From NCBI GenBank assembly GCA_015179045.1, contig WHUZ01000022.1, forward strand, positions 310,001 to 374,000: DNA of 64,000 nt, read 5' to 3'. The notes beneath the pieces were generated by a model that was given only the letters and a program-made list of their open reading frames with translations, was not told the origin of the DNA and ran no database searches. The position numbers and the translations under genes were made by a program. The stretch is from Kalaharituber pfeilii. Its lineage: Eukaryota > Ascomycota > Pezizomycetes > Pezizales > Pezizaceae. Below are positions 22,044 to 33,107 of this stretch, piece after piece; position 1 is the first letter of the stretch; every line of letters starts with the position of its first letter.

Positions 22044-22680
22044 TCAATTGATCAATGATATCCGAAGTGAAAAATATGCAAAAGGACTTTCATAATCAAA
22101 ATCTGAAGGAAAGGAGGGAAGAGATGCGGTATGAATATGAGATTGTAAAGGAGTAAACTTAGGAACTGAATTTATAGAAGGGGGTGTAGACTGCGGAGGT
22201 GCAAAATATGGTGAAGAGCTTGAAGAATTATTTCTTCGTACTCTTGCTGCCGGCAGCAACTTTTGGCACTTTTTGCAGGTTGCTCGTTGGCACCCAGGTA
22301 GGTCTGTACGGAACCTTAAAAGCACCGGAGGAATGGCACTTTTTGCAGGTTGCTCGTTGGCACCCAGGCAGGTCTGTACGGTACCTTAAAAGCACCGGAG
22401 GATTGGCACTTTTTGCAGGTTGCTCGTTGGCACCCAGGTAGGTCCGTACGGTACCTTAAAAGCACTGGAGGATTTCCAGGGCAAGGCATCATAATTTCAT
22501 CACAGCGAAAGCTATCAATGACCAACGTCAGGCTGGCCATTTCTAGCTTGCATGCGAACCCCAGACCTCAATTCTGCCATCCGGCAGGCAACCTCGAAGG
22601 GATACTCCGTTTATCGTTTATGGTGCATGTGGGAAGACCGGTTGCTGTGGGAGCGGTAGACGCGATGGGGGTGACATGAG
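22044..22680 (-). pseudogene. PiggyBac-like transposase N-terminal relic (copy 1)
   Basis: On the minus strand the order is: ...IDSFRCDEIMMPCPGNP, a Cys motif RATCKKCQ (within a 70-bp repeat), SSSSSPYFAPPQSTPPSINS, VPKFTPLQSHIHTAS, and ESPFAYFSLRIS followed by a frame change to IIDQLITNTN. The same order is found at 44500-45230. The segment P-F-x-Y-F-x-L-F-x-x-D-I-I-D-x-L-I-x-x-TN is the start of the DDE_Tnp_1_7 (PiggyBac) transposase core as I know it. Frameshifts and the internal triplication make it dead. Confidence 0.5.
22265..22474. repeat. Three tandem 70-bp units
   Basis: Units start at 22265, 22335 and 22405, each with GGCACTTTTTGCAGGTTGCT, CGTTGGCACCCAGG and CCTTAAAAGCACCGGAGGA. They differ at only a few positions. 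The unit length is not a multiple of three and lies in the Cys-motif part of the PiggyBac-like relic, so the amplification happened in, or caused, a dead copy. Confidence 0.9.
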
Positions 22681-22923
22681 CCTCATGATCAGCGGTAGAG
22701 TTCGCTAGACGAGTGTATAGCTCAAAGTAGTATTTGAAGTAATATTTAAAGTAAGATTTTAAAAATTCAACGCTTTATAAATTTTGGACCTCGCAGATTT
22801 CCGTGGCTGATTTCGTCTTTAGGAAGTAAATCCATGGCATTCTCGTCAAATCGTCGATGTAGATGATGTAGTATAGACTCCCACCAACCGAGGGCGTCGA
22901 GAAGGTTACTGAGTCTGAGTGGA

Positions 22924-23142
22924 TTAGCTGTAGCTGAGTATTGGGCCAATCCCATTTTCCATCTCATGGTTTTTCATTGCAGTAGTTGCTGCTCTTAACC
23001 CCTTTACTGCAATTAATAAACCTTCCTCAACCTTCGAAATTCCATCAAAAAACATCTGCAGTTCATCGCCCGTAATATCCTTAACCTTTCTTCTCTTTGC
23101 TGCAATATCCCTCAGTTCCTTGACTTTCCTTTTTTCTTCCTC
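22924..23142 (-). CDS. C-terminal exon of an unrecognised Lys-rich protein
   Basis: After a good 3' splice site (ATTACAG on the minus strand, preceded by a pyrimidine-rich tract), an open exon reads EEEKRKVKELRDIAAKRRKV, then KDITGDELQMFFDGISKVEE, to a TAA at 22924-22926. The frame is closed immediately 5' of the splice site, so an upstream exon is needed. Composition (charged helix, nuclear-localisation-like KRRK) looks like a real protein. The next coding-like piece on the same strand is at 25009-25230, beyond the satellite. Confidence 0.4.
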   Translation of the reverse strand, partial: EEEKRKVKELRDIAAKRRKVKDITGDELQMFFDGISKVEEGLLIAVKGLRAATTAMKNHEMENGIGPILSYS

Positions 23143-23154
23143 CTGTAATTATGT

Positions 23155-24985
23155 AAAGTGGGGAGGCAAAACGAAAGAGGAATCAAGAACAGTAGATGTA
23201 ACAGTGGATAGACGACGCAGAAGCAGAGAAGCGAAGAAGTGATAGGAGAAAATCCGTTGTAGCGAAGCTTTCAGAAAGGAAGTCTATAAAGTAGGGAATG
23301 CGAAACAAAAGGGGAATCAAAAAAACAGCAGATATAACAGTGGATAGACAACGCAGAAGCAGAGAAGCCAAGAAGTAAAAGGAGAAACCCCGAAACCTTT
23401 GAATCAATTTGTAGTGAAAACTTCAGAAAGCGGGTCTATAAAGGAGGGCGTGGGAAACAAAAGGGCGAATCAAAAAAACAGCAGATGCAACAGTGGATAG
23501 AAGAAGTGAAAGTAGAAACCCCGAAACCTTTGAATAAGTTTAGGCGAGTCTATAAAGTAGGGCGTGCGAAACGAAAGAGGGATTAAAAAACAGTACTGCA
23601 ACAAGGGAAACACGACGCAGCAGCGGCGGAGCGAGGGCGAGGAAGTGAAAGGAGAAAAACCCGAAATCTTTGAATCAGCCTTGTAGTGAAAAAACTTCGG
23701 AAATCGAATCTATAAAGTAGGGAGTGCAAAACAAAAGGGGAATTAAAAAAAAAAAAAACAGCAGATATAACAGTAGATAGACAATGCAGATGCAGAGAAG
23801 CCAAAAAGTAAGAGGAGAAAAACCCCGAAACCTTTGAATAAGTTCAGTAGTGAAAAACTTCAGAAAGCGGGTCTATGAGGTAGGGTGTGCGAAAAGAAAG
23901 GGGAATCAAAAAACAGTACTGCAACAATGAAAACGCGACGCAGCAGCGGCGGAGCGAGGGCGAGGAAGTAAAAGGAGAAAAACCCGGAAATCTATCAATC
24001 AATTAGTACCTCAAACTTCCAAAAAGCAAGAGTCTATAAAGTAGGGAGACGAGACGAAAGAGAAATCAAAAAAAACAGCAGATATAACAGTGGAAAGACA
24101 ACGCAGAAGCAGAGAAGCCAAGAAGTAAAAGGAGAAAAATCCGGAAATCTCTGAATCAATTAGTACCTCAAACTTCCAAAATGCAAGAGTCTATAAAGTA
24201 GAGCGTGCGAAACGAAAGAGGAATTTAAAAAAAAAAAAAAACAGCAGATATAACAGTGGATAGACAACGCGGAAGCAGAGAAGCGTAAGAAGTGAAAGGA
24301 GAAAAAGCCGGAAATCTTTCAATCAATTAGTACCTCAAACTTCCAAAAAGCAAGAGTCTATAAAGTAGGGAGACGAGACGAAAGAGAAATCAAAAAAAAA
24401 ACAGCAGATATAACAGTGGAAAGACAACGCTGAAGCAGAGAAGCGTAAGAAGTGAAAGGAGAAAAACCTGGAAATCTTTCAATCAATCAGTACCTCAAAC
24501 TTCCAAAAAGCAAGAGTCTATAAAGTAGGAAATGCGAAACGAAAGAGCGAATCCCAAAAACAGCACTATAACGATGAAAACGCGACGGAGAAGCAAAGAA
24601 GCGAAGAAGTGATAGGAGAAAATCCGTTGTAGCGAAAACTTCCAAAAAGCAAGTGTCTATAAAGTAGGGCATGCGAAATGAAAGAACGAATCCCAAAAAC
24701 AGTACTGCAACAATGGAAATTCGACGCAGCAGCGGCGGAGCGAGGGCGAGGAAGTAAAAGGAGAAAAACCCCGAAATCTCTGAATCAACCTTGTAGTGGA
24801 ACACTTCAGAAAGCAAGTGTCTATAAAGTAGGAAATGCGAAACGAAAGGGCGAATCCCAAAAACAGCACTGTAACAATGGAAATTCGACGCAGCAGCGGC
24901 GGAGCGAGAGAAAATTCCGAAATCTTTGAATCAGCCTGGTAGTGAAAAGCTTCAGAAAGCGGGGGGGAAGCGAACTGAGAGGGGA
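23155..24985. repeat. Purine-rich tandem satellite, about 12 units of ~115-165 bp
   Basis: Each unit holds TCTATAAAGTAGGG, a variant of CGAAACGAAAGAGGAATC, a short A run, ACAGCAGATATAACAGTGGA, a GACAACGCAGAAGCAGAGAAG block and AGGAGAAAAACC. The TCTATAAAG junction occurs near 23282, 23434, 23550, 23708, 23871 (variant), 24030, 24188, 24355, 24517, 24654 and 24819. Units are diverged (two sequence types, one with CAGCAGCGGCGGAGCGAGGG), and the plus strand is strongly enriched in A and G. Unit lengths are not multiples of three, so the open frames across it are not coding. Confidence 0.85.
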
Positions 24986-25008
24986 TTAAAGAATATTAAT
25001 GAAATGCT

Positions 25009-25230
25009 CTACCGTCCTTTCAATGGGCTTCTCCCCGCTAAAGTATTTTCCCAGGCCGCCTTGGCGGGAGCTTCAGCAAGCACGCTCTTTCGCTGACGCT
25101 TAGATGCGGTGTTAAGGACATCGGCGATGGCCCTTTGTTGATTCTCTTTTCTTCCCGTCGAATGTGTGTCGTGGTGGATTTATTGTGGATGTGCGGGGTC
25201 TGGCGTTCTTGATTCACTCTGTACCGCGGC
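25009..25230 (-). CDS. N-terminal coding-like piece, possible partner of 22924-23142
   Basis: The minus strand reads GRKENQQRAIADVLNTASKR, QRKSVLAEAPAKAAWENTLA, GRSPLKGR, ending at a TAG that overlaps a possible donor (G|GTAGAG). There is a stop just 5' of the readable part and no clear ATG. A simple join to the exon at 22924-23142 does not keep frame with the splice sites I tried, so an intermediate exon or decay is needed. Confidence 0.25.
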
Positions 25231-25239
25231 CTGGGCGGG

Positions 25240-26485
25240 GTTATCATAGTCTAGTTCCAGACTACTGTACCTAACGGTTTAAAACTGAACGTGCGTTGCA
25301 ACGATCGACATCACACTACTTTGTACCGCTCAGCAACTTGGTTTCTCGACGAACAGTATTGCTAATTAAAATTCTAGGATACAAGGACCGCGCACCAAAA
25401 AAATGCCACCACAAACCATTCCTTAAAGCTATCATACCCAGTGTTTGCGCACCCCTTCAGCACTTGAGGTAGCTTTTTTTAAATATATCTCGTCTTTCCA
25501 ACATGGTACCATAGTGTCCATACACTAAGCCTTCACTCCGGAGCTTTTCTCTCAAACATATCATAGCAAGCAGGTCTTTAGATTGGTACTGTACTTTCAT
25601 TGACTTAAACGCCGACATCGAAGTATGGGTGTCTGAATGTTCCATACATAGTATCGATTTTAGAGCTGTAAAAAAGAACTTTTGATAATTTTTGTATCAT
25701 CCGGTACATATTCCGGTATAAGCTCTACAATGATAAATATGGGGTAGGAAAAAAATGACAAAAAAATCATCCACCGTATATCATACAGTCAATAATTTCT
25801 TCAATTCGTTGTATCGTTTGAGGTAATAAGATGTCTCTGGAATGAACTTTTCGAAGCCGTGACTAATTGTTTGCCAACTTGCTAACTTGGCATCTCACCA
25901 AATCAGGTAAAGCATGGGTAACGATTTCCGACTGATCAGTTCTTTACTGTGGGTTTTGTTGTAATCGGATCAAAACCATCTCCTCATGAACATACAAATT
26001 TCGAAGTATACGAGCGGGAGGGTCTGCGAGGGCTGCTTTGTCACGGTGAGGACTAGATACAGAGATACCGTTGAGTCTATTGAACTTAGAGTCGCAAGAA
26101 CAGCAGGTTTATATACATGAGAAAGCATAGCATAACGTGACTTGTGAACCATGACTGAATAGGAGATTATCAGGGAAGATATCATATCAGGAAAGGTGAG
26201 AAAGGCACGGGATGCGTGGCTTGCAAAGAGAACACCGTGGCGTAAGCCACATAAAAGCTGGCGTTGTGGCGTAATTCATACACAGTCCAATAGCGAGGTT
26301 AAATGCATGAGTGGAACGACAAAATAACATGACAATGGTCTTGAAATTGCACTTTGCGCCTTACTTCTTGCGACTGTGTGCGTCCTCACGCCGACTCCTT
26401 CTGCGTCTCCCTCCTTTTCCTCATCCCTATTCTCCTTAATTTTTAGCATTGTATCTCGGATCAATTTGACTTGGAAAGAGTATGA
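25240..26485. other. Stretch without recognisable gene
   Basis: AT-rich, with only short open frames. Nothing can be supported. Confidence 0.4.
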
Positions 26486-27100
26486 TTATTGCGGGATGAC
26501 GGCGGACATTAAATGGTTGAAGTAAGAGAGGCGGAGGGAAAGCGGTGTAATAGGTGCGTGATGGTTGCTTCGCCGAAGGCAGGCAAGCTGAGGGGTAAAT
26601 GTTACAACGGAGACAGCGCGAACCAAATGACGGCTGATAAGTTCTCGCAACTGGATTGAGATTGCATGGTTGGATTCTAATAATTGACAAACTGCTTCAT
26701 GCAATTTCTCAAGATTTTCGGAAGCCTCTGCGGTGGTATGGCTAGGCAACAGGTCAGCTTTTCTGCACACTCGAAACGAAGTTGATGGAGTTTGGCTAAT
26801 GCACTGGAACTCAAGTTACCATTGAATAATCCCCAACATCAAGTTCAAACTCAACTTGTGCCGCTGCAGGTCCTTAGTAAAGATCGCACCGGCCCAAGTT
26901 CAAGCCCCATCTTTACAGCTATCCTCTCCCACTTCTCATCATCATGTAGAGCGGGGTTCTGGCCCGGTAACGTCTTTCGCAGACCTGGTTCCAACCCCTG
27001 CTCCATAGGCAAGGAAAATTCTTTAGGTTTTTATAATCAGGCGTTTGCACGTTCCGGAGGTGGTCGCTTAGCGGTTGTCGATGTAGATGTTGCAACTGGT
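26486..27100 (-). CDS. Possible spliced gene of unknown function
   Basis: Minus-strand pieces KEFSLPMEQGLEPGLRKTLP, NPALHDDEKWERIAVKMGLE (about 27040-26870) and, further on, HTTAEASENLEKLHEAVCQL, LESNHAISIQLRELISRHL (about 26740-26590) read like protein with a leucine-rich helix. The intron between them is not settled (an ATTAG 3' site lies near 26803). The opposite strand also has a long frame here. Low confidence. Confidence 0.2.
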
Positions 27101-27597
27101 GATGGATGGGAATAATGGAGATGAAATTTCGTTTTTAATTGTATTTGGCTCTGTTGAAAACTCGTATTTGGTGTTATCTGAAAGTAGCTTGTTGCGTACT
27201 TGTAAATTTATAAGTTGAAAACTTTTACAGAAAAAAAAGGTTTTGATCAGTCTAATAAGGTTTGTTGAGTCACAGCCCAGGCAGGCGAGCGGGGCGGCCG
27301 AATTTGGCATAGTAGGTTGATACGTCCTTGCTGTGCTTGGGGCTGTTGCGTTGCGCGATGTTGGGCTGAACTTATCAAACGTGTTCCAATCAACAACCAG
27401 AATTCACAAAAGGTCCCTGTAAATCGGTTGGGCAATCTCAATTGGGCATAGTTACCATCTTTTATCAGCATCAGTTGCCAGCAGAGGTGATACGGAGGCT
27501 GAATGAGTTCACCGAAGTTGGGAGTTCTTGTATGTATGTGAGCGATCAGTGATGTGGAGTCATCCTTCCGGAGATTGTAGTGGTTCGTGCGTTAGTA
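27101..27597. other. Flank of the Tc1/mariner-type element
   Basis: Minus-strand frames (e.g. NYAQLRLPNRFTGTF) hint at a Gag-like fragment but are too short to assign. Confidence 0.25.
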
Positions 27598-30157
27598 TGG
27601 TGCCGGCAGCTTAGTACCAACACCAAATTAAGGGGTTGACAAATCATGTATCCACAACACCACAACTATAGATCTGGAATTTTAAATCACATAAATCGAT
27701 AGTATTTGCTATTGCGAACAATTCTACGAGATTAAAAAAAAATAAAAAAAAAAAACTGAACACGTGAATAGGAAAATAAAAGAGGACATTTTGTATGGGA
27801 AAGGGTAAAAATTGTTATACGCCAAGAAGGCAAAAATTACCCGAATAGGCAATTTTGGCGCTTAGTCAGCTAGTCTTGGCATCATTTATTGCACTTCCGG
27901 GTTCTTCGATGGCTTTTGTATACTCGATCCTTGAATTCAGCAGTGCCGTAGTGACATCCATCGCGGTATGCTTGCATTGTCCGTTGGCATTTTTGATAAA
28001 ATCGCCAAATTGTTGTCTCTGATACTGAGGCTAGAGACTGTGGAATAGTATCCCGCAAGCCTTGAAGAGAGTATTCACAGTTCTCTCGTGCATGCCTTTT
28101 GGCTGCTGCCCAGAAGAACTCAATGAAATTCAATTCACAATGGAATTTAGGATAAAATATTACCCTATGACCACGAGCTTCTATAGCTTCTTGCAAGTAG
28201 CCTTTCTGCTCTTGAAAATCACGTTCATTCCTTAAGCATTGACGTGCGCAGCAGTCTTTCATACCCTCCTGGCATTTTGGCTTACAATCAAGTCTCATTC
28301 CTATATATCAAAGTCTTCTATTAGTAGTTATTGATTATATTTACTATTAAGAAAACATACCTGTACGCCAAAGTTCTCGCTCTATTAGTATTTGTTTTAT
28401 ACCTTTTGGTTTGCCGCGGAGTGCAGGATCTGGATAGTTGTCAGGAAAGACCATGGCTTGAGGACGCTGTTTTGCATGAATAAAACCCTCACGCAAGATT
28501 GGCTGCTTTCCTCCAGGGCCCAAATTCATCCCATTGACAACCAAGGCATCCGGAGCAAAGGCAGCATGATTGGATGCAGTGTCAAAAAGAAAAACAGCTT
28601 GACAGCCAGGAAATGCTCGCTCAAAAATTGGAATTGCAACATCAACTACATGCTGCACCATTTTTTCCCCTGTCCAATAATTATCCTGACCATATTCAAG
28701 AAATTCGGTTGCTTGACGGCGGGGAAGACCTTCTGCACTAATATTGGGAGGTACTGCAAGCCGACCACGAGGAGTTAAGAATTCTGATACCATAATGCCT
28801 TTCCCACGACCTTTTTTGCGAAGCGGTTGTGCATTATCTTTAATCCACATTTGTCGTTTTCCATCATTAGCATTAAAGGTAGACTCATCATGGGTGACAA
28901 AAATCTTTTCTTTCTCTCCGGCTGGTATTGCTGATGGGATAATATTGCCTTTCTCATCCCACTGCCTTAATCCTTCCAATTTCTGAAGAGCAGGAAGAAA
29001 AACTTTTTGTCGGTAAGCAACTACATCCTCCGTTCATGGCCATCAATATAGACCCCTTTCGTACATCTTTCCATTGAAAACCAAGCTTATTCAACCAGGT
29101 TCTTGCAGTTCGCTCAGATATTGAATTCTCTAGCTTATCGGCCCCATTAACAATACCCTCCTCTTTTAGATATGCAGTAATAGCCTGAGCAAGACCATGG
29201 GAGGTCAGCTTCTCACCAACGGATGTAATATATTCTCGTATAGCAAGTAAGACTCCTTCATCATTCAGCCAGCTAGAAACCTTCGCATACTTCCCTCGCA
29301 TACCCACTTTGATATAGCGAGAAGTAATCCATGACTTCTCCCAGATATGTATTCGTCGAGCAGTATTCTCTCCACGACTAAAGGCCTCTGCAATACATAA
29401 TGAGAGTTCTTTGCGAGTAGCGTCTGGTCTTTTAAGCTGCAACTGCATAAATTGAAGTACTGCAGTATGTCGCATAAGGTTTTGACCGATTGGTGCCTTT
29501 TTTGACTGGAGAAGTATTTTGAGATCGGTGATTGCTGTCCGAATTAAATCAGACTTGGAAGGCAAAGGTAGTACTGGACTCGGAACTTGAATTGGATGCG
29601 TGGAAAAGAACTGGGTAATTGGTGTAGTATTAGCAGCTGCTTGCCGGAGAGTTTCTTTTTTTTTTTTGATCTCGCCATAATGTTTGCCGTGATCTTTGAG
29701 GCCCTCGGTGATACTTTATGTTGCATTCTCTGCCAGTACCCTCATGATCAGCTATAGCCATAGCCATTAAATGTGTAAAAGCATCTTCTGCCATCACCAA
29801 TTCTCCATCTGCACCCCCCTCAAGCTCTTCCTCTGACCCTTCCTCTACCTCTTCACCTAACTCTTCACGCCCTTCTTCTGGCTCCAACAGTACTGGTATG
29901 CATAATCCTTTGCGCTGACGGAGTATATTCCGGCCTATTTCGAAAGCAGCACGGCAGGCCTTTCTTTTTTTACTATATGGTGCCATTTCGAGGTGGTGGG
30001 GAGTACTGTTATGCAGGCACTGTCAAGGGGGTTTGGGCGTCGTATGGTGAGCAAGACCGTTCGGCGGCATCAAACGGGAAAAAAAAAAAAAAAAAATACT
30101 GCTGACTAAGTGTCAAGCAAAATGTTACAAGGTGTTGGTACTAAGCTGCCGGCACCA
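27598..30157 (-). mobile_element. Tc1/mariner-type DNA transposon, 2.56 kb, TA target site
   Basis: The ends are inverted repeats of 27 bp (27598-27624 and 30131-30157), beginning TGGTGCCGGCAGCTTAGTAC. Each is bordered by TA (27596-27597 and 30158-30159), the expected duplicated target of Tc1/mariner insertion. The interior carries a broken DDE transposase on the minus strand (27882-29986). Poly-A/T runs flank the coding part (27734-27758, 30079-30096). Intact, near-identical ends suggest that the insertion is not very old. Confidence 0.88.
27882..29986 (-). pseudogene. DDE (DDE_3-like) transposase of the Tc1/mariner-type element, frameshifted
   Basis: It starts MAPYSKKRKACRAAFEIG at 29986, followed by an acidic segment, a helical N-terminal DNA-binding region (about 29560-29060), and the catalytic core with VTHDEST, VFLFDTASNHA and FHCELNFIEFFW, the D, D and E positions of Tc1-type DDE enzymes. 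The second motif has T where DNAxxH is usual. A 60-bp intron (28301-28360, GTATGT...ATATAG) joins RTG to MRLDCKPKC. Three frame changes lie at single-base runs: the T run near 29656-29668 and two G runs near 29020-29055 (minus strand reads DVRKG... then ...VAYRQKVFLP). The product would bind the TIRs and cut and paste the element. It is dead as written, unless the homopolymer indels are sequencing errors. Confidence 0.85.
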
Positions 30158-30539
30158 TATTTTGGAGCTCAAATATGATGTGAGGATAATAGGTTCCGTC
30201 GGTTTTGTTGAAAGGTGCAGAAGAAAGGGAAGAACGTTCAGTGTTAAAAAGCTATGTACTAGTCAGCGTCTGGCTACCTACGACAAAACCCCGCTCCCTA
30301 TGCAATAACATCAAACTGCATATGCAGTACATTGCCCCCACATGATGCAATAAGAAAGGCCAGTATGCAAATACACATCACGCATCTTTCCAGAAACCAG
30401 AAGCAGAAGGAAAAGGATATTCATATCAGAGAAAATTTAGTTCTGAGTAAAAGATAATAATATACTGCCATTTTTCAACTTTCAAAAAAAATCTTATCAT
30501 AGGAATGATTGCATCGGTTGAGAATACGACTTGGTAGTC

Positions 30540-30631
30540 TGTCATTCACGTGTTAAGTTCTGCCTTGGCATATAGTTATCTTACCATTCTAGGTATGGAA
30601 CACTCAATGGTTCCTCTATACCCCTTCATGT
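30540..30631. repeat. Left part of a dispersed repeat, interrupted
   Basis: CACGTG-TAAGTT, CTTGGCATATA, ATCTTACCATT, and CTCAATG occur in the same order at 34925-35000. The continuation (TATCGACCCCCC-GCGAAGC) is found after the inserted element, at 31253-31276, as in the other copy at 35036-35055. Confidence 0.55.
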
Positions 30632-31247
30632 GGTTGTCAGCTTTGCGTTACGTTCCGTTCCGTTAGGTAACCCCTGTCAACCCGCTAAGCCCAAATGAGA
30701 GGAGGGTCGCTGATGTCCCCCGCGTAACCTACGTTACCGTCACGTTCCGTAACATCAACATGCCCCGCATATCGGAGAGAGCCAAAATCGAACAGGTTGT
30801 CACGACAGCAATCGAGACTCATGCCATATCTTACTTAATTCAGATACCAGAGGGGGTAGCAGAGCGTAGAGTAACAGCTTGTGAACTTGCTGTGATTGTA
30901 GCAGACGTTTGCTGGCTTATGATGGTAGAAACTGGAGAGCTTTTATGCGTAGATTGGGGATGCTCATGAAGTGGTAGACACGTGCTTATGCATATGCATC
31001 CATGTGTTGCTGATTTAGGGAAAGACCGGTCAAAGGCCCCTGTAGTCAGCTAAAAACCAGGCGCATATCCTTGGCGTTACCCAAAGTTACGCAAGGTTAT
31101 GGTCGTAACGCGACGATTTGGCTACGTGATCATGGTTACGTTGCGTAACGAAGATCGGCTGTCTCACGTTACGAAATCAGCCAATCAGAGCATTTGCTTA
31201 TGTCATGTAACCTCACGTAACGGTTACGTGACGCAAAGCTGATAACC
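30632..31247. mobile_element. Non-autonomous TIR element rich in CGTTACG motifs
   Basis: Left end GGTTGTCAGCTTTGCGTTAC (30632 on) and right end, inverted, GGTTATCAGCTTTGCGTCAC (from 31247) match over about 40 bp with some mismatches. Both arms, but especially the right, are dense in GTTACG/CGTAAC words, as in subterminal binding-site arrays. No target-site duplication is convincing, so the superfamily is open. A 69-codon frame at 30760-30969 (ATG start, MPRISERAKIEQ) is unrecognised. Confidence 0.55.
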
Positions 31248-31288
31248 CTACGTATCGACCCCCCCCCGAGCGAAGCGTAAACAATATA

Positions 31289-33105
31289 CCGTCACTTACC
31301 TAGTAGTGCCTGGCGACCGGGATGTGCAGGTTTTCTTGGCACCCCTCCTCCTACACTTCCAAACGTAATATCTCCAGCATCAGGCATGTTAGCAGCATCA
31401 TGTAAAGTGCAGCATATTTAGTAGGCATAGCTGAATATTTGGAGGATATCTGATAGCTGCACTTTTCGTACACCATTTTTCATTCAATTATATACACAAA
31501 AAGTACAGTTCTCTACCCCCCCTTGCATACCACAGAATAGCATATACCAAGTACTACATGACGGTGCTCAATTATGGCTCTTCGCACTCTCAAGTGGCCA
31601 TAGAGGAAGGTTAGCTAACTCATACAATCATAGAATAGGGTTGGTGTAGATTTTTAAGGGCTCAAAAGCAGTAGCCGAAATGTCCGACAGTGCCGGAAAT
31701 GCCGAAACTACCAAAATGTCCCTACTGTTACTCGAAGCAGCAATAGTATACACTAGGAATGATAGGATTGATGGGTATGAAACTGCCCTCTTAACTGCAG
31801 CGCTGTATACTATGACTGATAGCGTTTACTGCTAGGAAGACACCCACCCACGAATATCATTGCATGTAGCAGGACTGATAGTACTTACTGCTAGAAAAAT
31901 GCTCTCATGAATGCCACAGTATAGCAAGATTACAGGATTGGTAGCTACGATAGGCGTCTACACTGAGGACAGTATTTAGCAGTAGAATTGGCAGGTATGG
32001 AAGCATTCCTATGAGCACTCCTATGGCCATAATAGTATATGCCTAACTGACAGGATTAACAGGTGAGATGAGCTCTTGTGACATCGATATATATCAGAAC
32101 TGACAGGCAGGATAAGGATTACAAAACCACTGCCATACAGGTCTATATAGGTTGATATAGATATTAATATTGATAAGGATTGCATCTTCCTTATAGTAAT
32201 AGAACAAGCTAGTATACTTCTAGACGTCCATTGCCCTACAATGGCTGCATAGGCGTCAGAGTGACTAGATAAGGGAGTATTTATCAGGGTGTTCAGTGTT
32301 GAGCAATGACATTAGGACAGTACACTGTAAGAAGCTGTATAAAGAGGCCAAGGGCACCCATGATACCTATGACAGTAAGGGTGGCAGGAACACTCGGAAT
32401 GCCTATGATACTAAGAATTATGGATATCCAGAGTGTGCAAAGCAGCCAGGAAATAGTCTATAGAGTATAACGGCATCCTGCGGTCAAGCTGGTAGCACTT
32501 AGCATAAATTTTTCCTTGCTAATAGAATAAAGTGGTGAAAGAATTAATGTATTATACAATGACTATTCTAGTGCATATTTGCTGTACAAAACTTTATAGA
32601 CTATAGGGAGAGTATGGAAATACTGCTTAGAGTGGTATATGGGTCGCGGTAGGCTATATTATATCTACAATAGGACATATTGGCAGTTTCGGCATTTCCG
32701 GCACTTTCGGACATTTCGGCTACTGCTTTTGAGCCCTTAAAAATCTACACCAACCCTATTCTATGATTGTATGAGTTAGCTAACCTTCCTTTATGGCCAC
32801 TTGAGAGTGCGAAGAGCCATAATTGAGCACAGTCATGTAGTACTTGGTATATGCTATTCTGTGGTATGCAAGGGGGGGTAGAGAACTGTACTTTTTGTGC
32901 ATATAATTGAATGAAAAATGGTGTACGAAAAGTGCGGCAATCAGATATCCTCCAAATATTCAGCTATGCCTGCTAAATATGCTGCACTTTACATGATGCT
33001 GCTAACATGCCTAATGCTAGAGATATTACGTTTGGAAATATAGGAGGAGGGGTGCCAAGAAAACCTGCACATCCCGGTCGCCAGGCACTACTAGGTAAGC
33101 GACGG
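31289..33105. mobile_element. Fold-back element with ~440-bp inverted arms
   Basis: The left arm 31289-31730 is repeated in inverted orientation at 32673-33105. Shared words include CCGTC-CTTACCTAGTAGTG, GTGCCTGGCGACCGGGATGT, GTTAGCTAACTCATACAATC and GTAGCCGAAATGTCCGA. A TA borders each end (31287-31288 and 33106-33107), consistent with a TA target. The 940-bp middle has no open frame of note; it holds loosely repeated ACTGATAG/TTACTGCTAG words. It is probably non-autonomous, moved by a Tc1/mariner-type enzyme in trans. Confidence 0.82.
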
Positions 33106-33107
33106 TA

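Noticed and set aside
24487..24929. Repetitive hydrophobic open frames in the satellite
   Set aside because: Unit lengths are not multiples of three and the frames shift from unit to unit.
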